Shown here piece after piece: positions 37,115 through 48,775 of a stretch of DNA of 64,000 nt. The stretch comes from Artemia franciscana (lineage: Eukaryota; Arthropoda; Branchiopoda; Anostraca; Artemiidae). The DNA is taken from NCBI RefSeq assembly GCF_032884065.1, contig NC_088867.1:60478466-60542465 (forward strand). Reading direction: 5' to 3'. Below the pieces are notes generated by a model. That model saw nothing but the letters and a program-made list of their open reading frames with translations. It had not been told where the DNA came from and did no database searches. Both the position numbers and the translations under genes were made by a program. Positions within the stretch are counted from its first letter, which is position 1, and every line of letters begins with the position of its first letter.

Positions 37115-38600
37115 ATAGGAGTGATTATGTACGTTTTAATCACTTTAATTCTTATTGAAGTATTGAACAAAACGCTTACGTCTAGAGTAGCCTATTAAAA
37201 CAAATTGTTTTTGAAGCATAGAAATAGGCTTAATAGATCTGTTTATGGAAGGCGATTACAAAGATAAAAACATACAAATGTTATTTAGAATATAGATTAC
37301 TGGACATGAGTGGTCCTTTGACAAGGGTCCCATCCCCAAGCCCACTTTCTTCAGGGATGATTTTTCGCCTTTCTACTGATAACACCTATGAAGATGTTGA
37401 ACTCGTGTGAAATATGTGCTCAAGGTGTTTTAGCGAATTTTTGCCACCCTCAACTTTGTAAGATGAGGCAAAAAAGGAATATGCAAGGGAGTTCCATCCC
37501 TAAGTTCTAAAGAGGTCAATTTACAAAAACATAGGGAATTGGGATCTTTCAATATTTAATGAACGTGGTAGTTCATTTGTTTTTTCTTCAGAATAACTAA
37601 AAAGAGAGCGGTTTTTCAGTGAAACTTAAAACGGACAATTTTAAAATCTAGTTGGGGGATTACCCTCGTCCAGTTGACGTACCTGCTTTGTATACATAAT
37701 CTGAATACTTAGCTATACTTATACTATTGTTTGATTTCGGAAAAATCCAGTTTTGGAGGAGGAAGTAACAAGGGGACAAGTTCTTTTTAGCCATAATATA
37801 TATTCAGGAGATAAATTTTTACATAGATCATTATAAGTTTCTGGGGAGGGAGATCTCCCAAGATCTCTTTTTATTCTCTGGACACTTAGGGCTTAAACAC
37901 TGTTCAAACAACAATCTCTTTTGGCATTTTCTGGATTAGTAACTGCAGCTTTAGACAGTGTACTAAATAGACATTTTAGAGGGTGCAATAAATAAGTGAG
38001 CAAAACTTACTCATCATTATAAACAAATTGCTTGCTTGTTCACTGTCAGGAAGACTTTGACACTAAAAACTGAAAAAGTAGCAAATTGTTGAATGGCTTT
38101 ACTAGCCTGTTCTGACAGATTCAAAATCTAAATCCAAACTGTTATTTATTATATGAAGACACAGCAATTACCCCAATTTAAAGCGGAAATTGAATTAGCA
38201 AAAAGTCTTATTACCCTACCGGGTAATGGAGGTCAATCAAAAATTCAGATGGCCTTAGTCAAATTATCCACATTCTTTGCATTTAAATAGGGTTCAATTA
38301 ACATGATATGGTTTATTTTTTGGGGCTATCATATTGTAATTATGAGCGCTACAGAACTTATTGCATAATTAGCATAAAGGAAGTGATCAAATGACATATT
38401 ATTTAGCATAATTTAAAACAGGGAAAAAAGGAAGAATTATTTAAAAATATTGGGAATCCTGACAAAAAATCTAAAGTGCCCGATTCTGTCTCAGATTATC
38501 GTACCCCCTTGAGGTACCACTGACGGGACCGTATCGAGATTTTTCTTAGGGGAGGGACTTAAAAAACGCATGAAAATTTGATTAGCTGTGTTTTCGTATA
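37115..38600 (+). repeat. Duplicated segment, copy 1
   Basis: Patchily similar, in direct orientation, to 41195-43170. Shared stretches include 'gggtaatggaggtcaatcaa', 'aatttaaagcggaa', 'aaaggaagtgatcaa', 'agtgtactaaata' and 'gattatgt.c.ttttaatca'. No coding match was found. The second copy carries an element X insertion that this one lacks. Confidence 0.75.
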
Positions 38601-38715
38601 CGACTCAGGCATACTCCAAACAGCGTAAAAAGCGGAGTTGAAGTGAAAAATATAAGAAATTATGACATGGATCTAAAAATAATGAGAATTCAGGGGCATA
38701 CTCCTGGATTCGAAA

Positions 38716-38954
38716 CAGAGGCGGATACAAAAAAAGTTGGGGTGGAAAGCACCGACAGTAATTTGGCTCTACCATTGGTGCATTTTGCCCTTTCAAACCT
38801 TTTAATGCAACTTTATACCTTTTTTGGGGGGAGAGGGTGGAGCAAGTGCCCGAATACCACTCCCTGCTAACATACCCAACCCAAACTAGAGCAAGTGGTC
38901 TCAAGCAAAAATCCACCATTACGTCAGGGGGGTGCCCCACTAGATCCGCCACTG
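38716..38954. mobile_element. Candidate MITE with CAG(A/T)GGCGGAT inverted ends
   Basis: The left end reads CAGAGGCGGATAC and the right end is the complement of CAGTGGCGGATCTAG, giving a 239-bp unit with about 11-bp imperfect terminal inverted repeats. CAGTGGCGGAT-type ends are frequent among DNA transposon MITEs. The interior is non-coding and contains 'tgcccgaatacc' and 'tgccccactag'. A target duplication is not obvious, so the superfamily is not assigned. Confidence 0.5.
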
Positions 38955-39461
38955 GTATGGGAGACACAAAAAAGTTTGTCTAATTCTTGCTTATGTTAAA
39001 AATTAGTCATAATCTTCATTATTTTTATTCCTATTTATTACAAAGGCCATGCATGTATCCGCACTGGCATGCGTAAAAGTATTACCTGGTACTCACACAC
39101 TTTTGAGCAGGGTAACCACCAGACACAAGGTGAAAAATAAAACCCTGAAATCTTGACAAAAATCAACAGATTTGCAAAAAAGACTAATTGTAAAATTTGC
39201 CTGCTTTCTTCTTGAATACGATAGAAAAGTGTAGTTTTTCAACAATTTTTGTCTTTAAGAAAAGATTAAGGCACAATTGTATTGGATATACGATACAAGA
39301 CCATATCTACAGAAGAAGAGAAAATATACAGCTGACTTTCCTCCCTCCCCCCCAAAAAAAGTTCGAGTGGATCATAAGTAACAAAAATACATATACTTCT
39401 GCTCCCCTCTCCGGAGCAAAATTCTGGATACCCTCCTTCGACTAATAGATACATAAAAAGA
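38955..39461. other. Intergenic, no gene recognised
   Basis: Nothing recognised on either strand. Confidence 0.45.
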
Positions 39462-40520
39462 ATTGGATTCTATGCTGATTTTAAATATATTTATCAAATT
39501 AAGCCTTACCAACAAAAGTTACGAGCCTGAGAAAATTCGCCTTATCTTAAAAAATAGGAGGTAGTACCCCATAAAAGTCATGGAATCTTAACAAAAATCC
39601 TACAATCACGTTCAGCGTATCAGAGAATTATATTTAATAGTTTCAAGCTCCTATCTACAAAAATGTGGAACTTCGTTTTTTTTTGCCAGAAGACCGATCA
39701 CGGGTGCGTATTTCTTAGTTTTTTTTTCCAGGGGTGATCATATGGGACCAATGGTCCTAGAATGTCGAATGTCAAAATTTTGAAATAGCCATTCTTTTCA
39801 GCGTAGTCGAAAACCTTATTAACATGTCTTTAGGGATGACTTACTCCCCCAGTCCCCGGGAGAGGGGCTAGAAGTTACAAACTTTGACCAGTGTTTACTC
39901 ACAGTAAGGGTTATTGGGAACTTAAATGAACAGAAATTATTACGCATATGAGGGATCCTTCTCCTCCTAAATACCTCGCTCTTTACGTTTAAAGTATTTT
40001 TAGTAATTTCAACTATTTATTCGACGGCCTTTGTGATTCAGGGGTCATTCTTAAAGAATTGGGACAAAATTTCAGCTTTAGTGTAAAGAGCGAGGTATTA
40101 ACGAGGGGGCAAACCTCCCTCATATATGTAATAAAAATATACAAATATAGAAGTTCGTTACGTAAGTTCTAGTTGCCTTTTTAAGTAACTAACAAATTGG
40201 GTGGAAACTAGGGCTCCTCCCCCCACCCCTTTTTTCTCAAATTCGTCCAATCACAACTAAAAGTAAGTCATTTAGCCAAAAAAATATGCAAATTCAGTTT
40301 TGATAATTCATTTCCGGAGAGCCAAAAATCAAACATGCATTAATTCAAAAACGTTCAGAAATAAACTAAAAAACAAGTTTTCAACTGAAATTAAGGAGTG
40401 ACCTTAAACTTAAAACGAACAAAAATTATTCCGTGCATGAAATGGGATTTCCCCTCCTCAACTCCCCGCTCTTTAAGATATAATTTTTTACTGTTAAAAA
40501 AATTAGAATAGAGAAATAGA
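39462..40520 (-). mobile_element. Element X, lacking the hairpin end and the far palindrome arm
   Basis: Starts inside the block next to the hairpin ('aatatatttatcaaattaag'), retains the inner palindrome (39930-40135), and ends in the loop of the terminal palindrome after the 'gatttcccctcctcaactc' arm. There is an internal deletion near 39770 and another near 39915. Confidence 0.8.
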
Positions 40521-40539
40521 GTACCATAGTCTACCTCTC

Positions 40540-40769
40540 AAGTACCATAGTCTACTTCTTAGTTGCATCAACTAAATCAGTAAATCTTCCGTAGACCCCA
40601 AAGCCGTGCCGAAATAAAGTTTGGTGTTGGTGGACCCTCTGCAGCTTGTGGTGCCAGTGGCGTCGAAGAATGATCGGTGGTGTACCGTCAACTGTTGGTC
40701 GTTTATTACATTTTTTGAATTTTTTGGCCACTTTTAAAAAGTTTTGAAAACTAAATTTGTAATAAAAAA
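40540..40769. other. Unclassified segment with a small internal duplication
   Basis: 'accatagtctac' occurs twice within 30 bp, followed by an unusually GC-balanced stretch ('gtgccagtggcgtcgaagaa') unlike its surroundings. No coding or RNA identity is recognised. Confidence 0.35.
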
Positions 40770-41060
40770 AAGTTTTTTTTTAATGAAAGTAAGGAGCAGC
40801 TTTGTAACTTAAATGAAAAGAAATTATCCTGCATATGAGGAGGTTGACCTCTCCATAATAGCGCTCCATGCGCTAAAGTGTGACATTTTGTCCCAGCTCT
40901 GTAAGGATGAATAAGGGTCCAGGACACACAAGAGTCGTTTAATTAGTATCGGAACCTTTTTTAAGAGTCCCGAAAAAGATTAACATGAAAAGAATGGCAT
41001 TGAGGAGGGGGTAACCCCCCTCATATGCAGAATAATTTATGTTGGTTTGTATTTTATTTT
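40770..41060. repeat. Diverged relative of the element X palindrome
   Basis: Has 'gaaagtaaggagcagc', 'tatgaggaggttgacctc', 'gcgctaaagt', and toward the other end 'gaggagggggtaaccccc' and 'tcatatgcagaataattta'. It keeps the same layout of arm, loop and complementary arm, but the sequence is well diverged. Confidence 0.65.
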
Positions 41061-41194
41061 TTCAATCCTATTTCTGCTCTATAGAAATCCGACATGAAAC
41101 TTTTTTGGGTCTATGCGATAAGTTGCTGTACTAGTTCTTTGTCGCCATCCATCTAAGGAAATAGAGACCTTATGTAAAGAGGGAAAAAGAAAAT

Positions 41195-43170
41195 CTTGAG
41201 AATGATTATGTGCTTTTTAATCAATTTAATTCCTATTGAACTAATGAAAATTTGTTGGGCTGGTTTAATCTTATCTTGACAAAATATGTCAGGTATAACA
41301 TATTAATATAATGTATTATATACACAGGAATATATTTTAGTTTATCTGTAGGCTATATAAATTTGTAAAAAATTTGTCAGATAAAAAAAAAATAGTAAAA
41401 TTTGCATGCAAAATGATACAAGTAATTTACTCAGCTAATTTAAAATGAGAAATTGAGTAAATGAAAGTAAAATGAAAGTAAATGAGTAAAATGAAAAATT
41501 TGCATGAGTAATTTATTTGTGTTTTCTTCAAAATTTCCATAAACAGAATGTCTTTTACCTAAAAAGGACATTTCCAAAACCTAATCGGAGGTTTGACCTC
41601 CTCCAATTGATGTGCCTAATTGGTATACATAGGTCAAAAACTGAGCTTTGAGCACAATCAAACAGTTCGTGGTAACAAACTGTAGTAAGGAGCGACCCCG
41701 CTCAACAGTAAACAAAACTCTAAAAAACTGAATTTTGTTGCTAAAAGATACATCAAAAGAATGTGATTTTCATGCTGATTCTAAATATATAAGTTTAATC
41801 AAATTTAGTCTTTGTCATCAAAAGTTACGAACCTGAGAAAATTTGCCTGATTTTGGAAAATAGGAGGAAACACCCCTAATTGTCTCTAGAATCTTAACAA
41901 AAATCACACCATCGCATTCGGCGTATCAGAAAATCCTATAGCAAAAAGTTCAAGCTCCTATCTACAAAAATGTGGAATTTCGTATTTTTTGCCAGAAGAC
42001 AAATCACGGGTGCGTGTTTATTTTTTTCTTATTTTTTTTCCAGGCGTCATCGTATCGACCAAGTGGCCCTAGAATGTCATGGGTGATGAATTAATATGCC
42101 ATGGGTGAAGAAAAATTCAATGAAAGGGCGCAGGATTTTCTAGCATTACTATAAAAAAAAACAATGAAAAAATAAACATGGAAACTTTTTTTCAGTTGAA
42201 AGTAAGGAGCAGCATTGAATCTTAAAACGAACAGAGATTATTACGCATATGAAGGGTTCTAAAAATACTTTAGCATAAAGAGCGAGGTATTTAGGAGGAG
42301 ATAAAAACCTCACTCTTTATGCTAAAGTATTTTTAGTAATTTTTGACCCTTTCCCACAATTCTACTTTTTAAAACAATTAAAAGCTTTAGCATAAAGAGC
42401 GAGGTATTGCGGAGGGTACAACCCATTTCATATACGGAGTAATTTCTGTTCGTTTTAAGTTTTAATGTCGCTCCTTACTTTCAGTTAAAAAACTTTTTTT
42501 TTTAGTGTACTAAATAATTGAACAAAACTTACTCATGATTCAAAAGCAAATCGATTCTTTAAGCTCAAGAAAACCTTGATACTAAAAACTTATGATGAAT
42601 AACTAGTAAATTGCAGGGTGACTTTCTTAGCCTGTCCTGACACATATAACATCTAAATCCAGACTGTCTTTTATTATATGAGCCAACAGCAATAACCCTA
42701 ATTTAAAGCGGAACTTGAATTAGTGAAAACTCTTATTAATTACCTACCGGGTAATGGAGGTCAATCAAAAATTCAGCTGATCTCGGTCAAATGATCCACA
42801 TTCCTTGTTTTTAAATAGGATTTAATTTACATGATAGAGTTTATTCTTTGGGGGTTGACATTGTAAAATCGATTATCACAAAGCTTATTCCATAATTAGC
42901 AAAAGGAAGTGATCAAGTGCCATATTATTATTATAAGCATAATTTAAAACAAAAACAGAAGACCTGTAAAAAAAAAATGTCGGTAATCCTGACAAAAATC
43001 TAAAAAAACTTCTTAAGAATCTTAGAGAAGTCTTAAGTCTCTTAGCGTGTGTGCCTGATTCCATCTACCATGACTACTATTGATTGTAATGGTGTCACTG
43101 GCAGGACCGTAACCAGGATTTTTTCTTTGGAGGGTGACTTTAAAAAATATATCAAAGTCTGATTATATGC
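41195..43170 (+). repeat. Duplicated segment, copy 2 (with element X inserted)
   Basis: Counterpart of 37115-38600; see that entry. The best-conserved part is 42505-43170. Element X occupies 41658-42502 and replaces about 240 bp that are present in copy 1. Confidence 0.75.
41658..42502 (-). mobile_element. Element X with a large internal deletion
   Basis: Starts TCAAACAGTTCGTGGTAACA and passes through the conserved block. It is deleted after 'ggccctagaatgtcat', resumes at the inner palindrome (42240-42330), and ends with only the second arm of the terminal palindrome (42395-42502). Confidence 0.85.
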
Positions 43171-43341
43171 TTTGCCCTATCTGTACGGATCTTCCAGCGG
43201 AACAGCTCCTATAAATGGTTAAGATTTTTTTAGTACTTTCAAAAGCAGCACTTAGAAATTAACCTCAAATCAGAACATTCAAAAACAAATCAGGGACAGA
43301 TTGAGTAAATATATATATATACATATATATATATATATGGT

Positions 43342-43360
43342 GGGGGCGCTTCGCGCCCCC
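43342..43360 (-). mobile_element. GC-rich terminal hairpin of a Helitron
   Basis: Perfect 8-bp stem GGGGGCGC / GCGCCCCC with a 3-nt loop, in an otherwise AT-rich region. On the minus strand it lies about 190 bp after the stop codon of the Helitron helicase tail. Helitron 3' ends carry such a hairpin just inside the terminus. The expected CTRR end is not visible because a (TA)n run begins right after 'cccccacc'. Confidence 0.7.
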
Positions 43361-43450
43361 CCCCCAAGCCCCCCCGCGCGCGTAAGTCGTTACGCGCCAT
43401 ATTAGTTACGCGCCATTGTAGTTGTGTCCCTATGTCCCACCTGTGAATAT

Positions 43451-43551
<101 letters not shown>

Positions 43552-43552
43552 T

Positions 43553-43775
43553 TTAACTACGTAAAACTTGCGAATATACAACATTTTTTGCTGTCCCATT
43601 GTCTGTGCATATAAATAGATTGTCAGGTTTACCGACTCTTGAACATGTAACATATAATGGTCCATGGGAAAACAATCCGTATTCAGATCTATACCTCATG
43701 ATTCTAATGATTGCCCTTGAGCTTTGTTGATGGTGATTGCTAATTGACCATTCCCTGAGTCGCCATCGTCATTTA
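43553..43775 (-). pseudogene. C-terminal fragment of a Helitron RepHel helicase (Pif1-like)
   Basis: On the minus strand GNGQLAITINKAQGQSLE is followed, after a small frameshift, by [33 protein letters not shown] and SQVLRS-stop. This is the signature end of Helitron helicase: motif V/VI 'TINKAQGQ(S/T)L...G.LYVACSRV', then 'TKNVVY..VL'. The stop position matches a natural C-terminus. Only about 70 codons remain; further upstream (above 43775) the coding sequence is replaced by minisatellite. It would have unwound DNA for rolling-circle transposition; this copy is dead. Confidence 0.85.
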
Positions 43776-44140
43776 TATATCCCCCTGTGCACCCCGGCGT
43801 CCCCTTTGTAGTTATGTCCCTGTGTCCCGGTCGTCATTTATATTCCCTGTGTCCCGGTCGTCATTTGTGTCCCGGTGTTCCAGTCTGTGATTTCTCTTTG
43901 AGTGTCCCGGGCGTCATTTATATTCCTTGTGTCCCGGTGTCCCGGTCGTCATTTATATCCCCCTGTGCCCCCCGGCGTCCCCATTGTAGTTGTGTCCCTG
44001 TGTCCCGGTCGTCATTTATATTCCCTGTGTCCCGGTCGTCATTTGTATCCCGGTGTCCCGGTCTGTATATACATTCGTTTTTTAGTTTTGTTTTTCTCCT
44101 TTATTTTTTTCCTTTTTTCTTTTTTTCTTTTTTAGTTTAT
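43776..44140. repeat. Minisatellite of 'tgtcccggtcgtcattt' units (block A)
   Basis: Irregular tandem array built on 'cctgtgtcccggtcgtcatt' with variants such as 'ccccctgtgcaccccggcgt'. The last ~220 bp (43930-44160) are almost identical to 45131-45362. GC-rich relative to surroundings. Confidence 0.9.
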
Positions 44141-45130
44141 TTAGATTTTTAGATTTTTTAGTTTTTTTATTAGTTTTTAGTTTTTTTGTAGTTTTTACCA
44201 TTTTTTTAGTTTTTTTAGTTTTTTTTTTTTACTTATGTCCTGGTCGTCATTTATACTCCCTGTGTCCCGGTCGTCATTTGTGTCTCGGTGCTTTGTTGAT
44301 TGCTAATTTATATTATATTTATATTTATATTTTTTATATTTATTAATATTTTTTTAGTTTTCTTTTTCTCTTATTTTTCAGTTTTTTCCTTTTTTTTAGT
44401 TTTTTCTTTTTTAGTTTTTAGTTTTTTTTTGTTTTTTACCTTTTTTTAGTTTTTTTAGTTTTTTAGCTTTTTTAGTTTTTTTATTAGTTTTTAGTTTTTT
44501 TTTAGTTTTTGCCTTTTTTTAGTTTTTTCAGTTTTTTTTAGTTTTTAGTTTTTTACCTTTTTTTAGTTTTTTTTTAGTTTTTTAGCTTTTTTAGTTTTTT
44601 TTTCTTTTTAGTTTTTTTTGTAGTTTTTACCTTTTTTAGTTTTTTTTCTTCTTTTGTATTAGTGTGAAATAATTCAGACGTCATATGCGGACAAACACGA
44701 CGTCACTCGACAGACAGACAGACAGACATAACCCACAAACAACTTATTTTTATATATATTTATTCATTTTTTTTAGTTTTCTTTTTCTCTTTTATTTTTC
44801 AGTTTTTTCCTTTTTTTTAGTTTTTTTCTTTTTTAGTTTTTAGTTTTTTTTAGTTTTTTACCTTTTTTTAGTTTTTTTTTAGTTTTTTTAGTTTTTTAGC
44901 TTTTTTAGTTTTTTTATTAGTTTTTATTTTTTTTGTAGTTTTTGCCTTTTTTAATTTTTTTCAGTTTTTTTTTAGTTATTAGATTTTTACCTTTTTTTAG
45001 TTTTTTTTAGTTTTTTTGCTTTTTTAGTTTTTTTTTTCTTTTTAGTTTTTTTTGTAGTTTTTACCTTTTTTAGTTTTTTTCTTCTTTTGTATTAGTGTGA
45101 AATAATTCAGACGTCATATGCGGACAAACA
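44141..45130. repeat. T-rich array of 'ttttttag' units with a Helitron-associated spacer (blocks T and B)
   Basis: Long runs of T6-8 separated by AG, AGC or ACC. Within them lie 'gaaataattcagacgtcata' and 'tgcggacaaacacgacgtca' (44665-44740) followed by a GACA run and 'cttatttttatatatattt'. The spacer recurs at 45100-45135 and 45735-45800. No coding content. Confidence 0.85.
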
Positions 45131-45798
45131 TGACGTGTTCCGGTGTCCCGGTCGTCATTTATATCCCCCTGTGCCCCCCGGCGTCCCCATTGTAGTTGTG
45201 TCCCTGTGTCCCGGTCGTCATTTATATTCCCTGTGTCCCGGTCGTCATTTGTATCCCGGTGTCCCGGTCTGTATATACATTCGTTTTTTAGTTTTGTTTT
45301 TCTCCTTTATTTTTTTCCTTTTTTCTTTTTTTTCTTTTTTAGTTTATTTAGATTTTTAGATTTTTTAGTTTTTTTATTAGTTTTTAGTTTTTTTGTAGTT
45401 TTTTTAGTTTTCTTTTTCTCTTTTATTTTTCAGTTTTTTCCTTTTTTTTAGTTTTTTTCTTTTTTACTTTTTAGTTTTTTTTAGTTTTTTACCTTTTTTT
45501 AGTTTTTTTTAGTTTTTTTTAGTTTTTTAGCTTTTTTAGTTTTTTTATTAGTTTTTATTTTTTTTGTAGTTTTTGCCTTTTTTTATTTTTTTCAGTTTTT
45601 TTTTAGTTATTAGATTTTTACCTTTTTTTAGTTTTTTTTTAGTTTTTTAGCTTTTTTAGTTTTTTTTTCTTTTTAGTTTTTTTTGTAGTTTTTACCTTTT
45701 TTAGTTTTTTTCTTCTTGTGTATTAGTGTGAAATAATTCAGACGTCATATGCGGACAAACATGACGTCACCTGATCCACACACAGACAACTTATTTTT
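45131..45798. repeat. Second copy of blocks A, T and B
   Basis: 45131-45362 repeats block A; 45398-45760 repeats 44762-45122. It ends with the 'gacgtcatatgcggac' spacer and 'ttatttttatatatatag' at the next TA tract. Confidence 0.88.
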
Positions 45799-45956
<158 letters not shown>

Positions 45957-46009
45957 AGTGAAAAAAGGAATCATCAATGCAAAAGCACAGAAACAAATAC
46001 AAACAACAT

Positions 46010-46240
46010 ATCCGGAAAGTCAAACTTTGGCGTAAACAGCTAAAGTTCAAGAAGGGTGCCCCCTCACATAGGTTACGCAAATAATTTTAGTTGGCTTTCA
46101 GTTTTAGACCAATAAGAATTTTCTTTTGAAGTACTAAAAAAAAACTTTAGCGCAAAGAGTGAGGTGTTGAAGAGGGGGCAATCCCCTTAAAATACTTAAT
46201 AAATTTCTGCTCGTTTTAAGTTTTAATGTTGCTCCTTGTT
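46010..46240. repeat. Element X palindrome remnant
   Basis: 'gtcaaactttggcgtaaaca', 'gggtgccccctcacatagg', then 'aaactttagcgcaaagagtg', 'gagggggcaatccccttaa' and 'aagttttaatgttgctcctt'. Two diverged arms are visible in direct rather than inverted order. Confidence 0.65.
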
Positions 46241-48536
46241 GGATCTAATTAGACCTTGTTGGACATAAAAGCTAGAGGGAAAAGTTTTCTCTCCCGACTT
46301 AACTGTACGCAGGGTTAAATAGAACTTCTGTCATTCTATTAATGTGATTTGAAACAACTGAACGATATATACATTCAGAAATTTGATTTTTGCATGGATT
46401 TAATGTTTTTTTTTAATTTGGTCAATTATTGGCAGATCAATACTAATTACTCATTCAATTAGGCCATTCAAATATATTCCTAAGTTATTCAATCATTATC
46501 TTCAAGACATTTTTTGGTATCTGTGTATTATTCAGAACACATTCGACAAAATTATTTTTGTGGTTCAGGTTAGGTTAAACATGGGAACAGAAGGAACAAA
46601 AATGCCCCATCTCGTAAGAGTATAAAGTCATGTTGTATCCATTTACGCACTGTTTTATTGTTGGAAAGAATCCCTTATCCTGGAAAAATATAACTGCCTC
46701 TTTTTTAGTCTTTGCAAATCCCAAATCTTCATTTCAAAATCAGACACTCATCTTCAGATAGTGTTCAGACACTATCTTCTATCGCTGTACGTAGCGAACT
46801 AAATTGAGTTTTGTCTTTGTGGCTATGAAACCGGTTTTTCTCATAAAATGTACCTGCAACGTAGTTTGTTTCACGAAAGAACCTAACTTATTGATTGTGT
46901 TCTGAATAATACACAAATACCTTATTTTTTTTAGCTCTTTTTCTGTCATTTTATTTTTCTTTTTGATAGAAATGAATTTAAAAAAAACATAGACTAAATA
47001 TAAAATAAAAATTATTTTCAAAAGCAAAGAGGAAAGGTAGTAGAGAGTAAAACTAACAGAAGTTTTAATGAACAAGGAAAAAGTTAAAAAAAATCTTTAT
47101 TAGACTAAACAGATCAACAATGAACTTATAATGTTCTTTTTAAATACGTATATGTTCATTCTTGATTTTTTTCGTGATCTTGATTGCTGTTGCAATTTTA
47201 GTTTTGAATTGTTAAATTTTCTTTTATGCTTAATTAAAAAATGTATTTGGTTTTGTTTGTATTGACATCAATAACAACGTAACAAAGAAAAAAGACATCC
47301 AATTGGCTAATCAATGATTACATAAAAATGACACTCTCTTTCACTTTTATTTGGCTATACGAATTTTAAGTTATATTTTATTAAAAATATATGTATTATA
47401 TTCTTATATGTATCCTCATATATATTTTTATATATCTTATATTATATTATTTCTTACATTTATTTCTAATATGTATTTCTAAGCTGTTAATGTATTTTGA
47501 ACGGATTACTTTTATAGGTTCATAAATAGGATTTTTTTTGGGGAGGAGTATGATGTTTCCAGGGGTATTTACAAAAAATCCAAAACGTATCAAAATTTCT
47601 TTATGTAAATTTTTATTGCTTTTTTTCACATGTCAGACTTTGCTATTGCAGGAGAGAGGGTAAATCCAGTCGCCCCTTTCCTCTGGATAAGGCCTTGAGA
47701 TTTTATTTGGCAAAACATCAACAAGAAGAAAAAAGGACATAACCTATAAAACATACATTACTAAAAATTACCCATGGGATTGGGAAAACCATTTAATTTC
47801 TTAACCAAAATTATTCAACAACGCCCCCTCCAAATAGGTGAGTATAAATTGTCAAAGAAAATAAAGCGCCAGATTTATTTCTCAGTATTTTTAATCCATG
47901 TTGACTAAAACAGTGAAGAAGATGATGCATTTTTTCGTTTGAGATCCAAACAGTATTTAATTGAAAGCAATATGCATTTAAAAGGTTCAGTTCTTATAGG
48001 GCTATACCTTGGACTTTTTTTTTCAAGGAAGCGGTTTGTTTTGTTTGAGGGGGTTACAAAAAATTGTGATTTTTGTTTTTATAGCCTTTCTACGAGTAAA
48101 GTTTAACCTGCGGGTGAAGGGGGGGGGAGCTGATACACAGTAATAGGCTTCACTTTGGGATGATGCCTCAAGTTTTTATTTGAGAAAATATCGATTTTGC
48201 AGTGGGCTTTTTCTAGATGGCCCTAAAACCCGTGTTTTTATATTAAGCCCTGTCGTTTAATTGGTGGTATCAAATAGAAGTGGGCGGGTGTCACACTCAT
48301 TTAGTTGCAGCATCATTCCTATTGGCTAATATTGTAAGTAGAACTAGACATGGCGATAAACCCACCTTTTTATTGTTTAAAGGAGAAATGGGCGCGTCTA
48401 CACACAATTTATTGCAAAATGTATTTTTATTGGCTAATTACTGGAAGAATCGGGTGGACAATATTTTTTTTCGTGTTTTTGATCTCAAGCTCAGTAACAG
48501 AGGAATAAGGATTCTAAAGCATAGTTGAAGAAAGAA
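46241..48536. other. Intergenic, no gene recognised
   Basis: AT-rich. The segment 47535-47700 resembles the dispersed repeat at 12510-12665. At 48270-48440 two diverged ~107-bp units each end in 'attggctaat'. No coding match is seen on either strand. Confidence 0.45.
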
Positions 48537-48775
48537 AGAAATGAGGCCAAGGCCGTATCCAGGAGGAGGAAGGAGTTAATCATCCCCTCCGCAAATTGTT
48601 TTTGTCGGACTCGGAAAAACAAAGCAAAACTGCATATAAAAAACTTTGATCTATTACAAAGTTTCCTCCAAACCTCCCCAAATCAAAAGTAAAATCCTAG
48701 ATATCCCCTTGAATGAGACATCAGAAGTTCCTGGCGCTCAGTATTTTTAAAACTTTAGGTATTAATTTAAATTGC
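48537..48775 (-). repeat. Low-copy dispersed repeat, inverted relative to 6180-6455
   Basis: 'gaaatgaggccaaggccgta', 'tttcctccaaacctccccaa' and 'gacatcagaagttcctggcg' match the reverse complement of the 6.2-6.45 kb copy. Confidence 0.55.

Noticed and set aside
43787..44152. Frames with repeated SRSSF/CPGRHLY peptides and direct repeats resembling a CRISPR layout
   Set aside because: Irregular minisatellite with no unique spacers of constant length, in eukaryotic DNA beside a Helitron fragment.
46779..47075. 98-codon minus-strand frame with a hydrophobic stretch
   Set aside because: AT-driven composition, no splice or family support.
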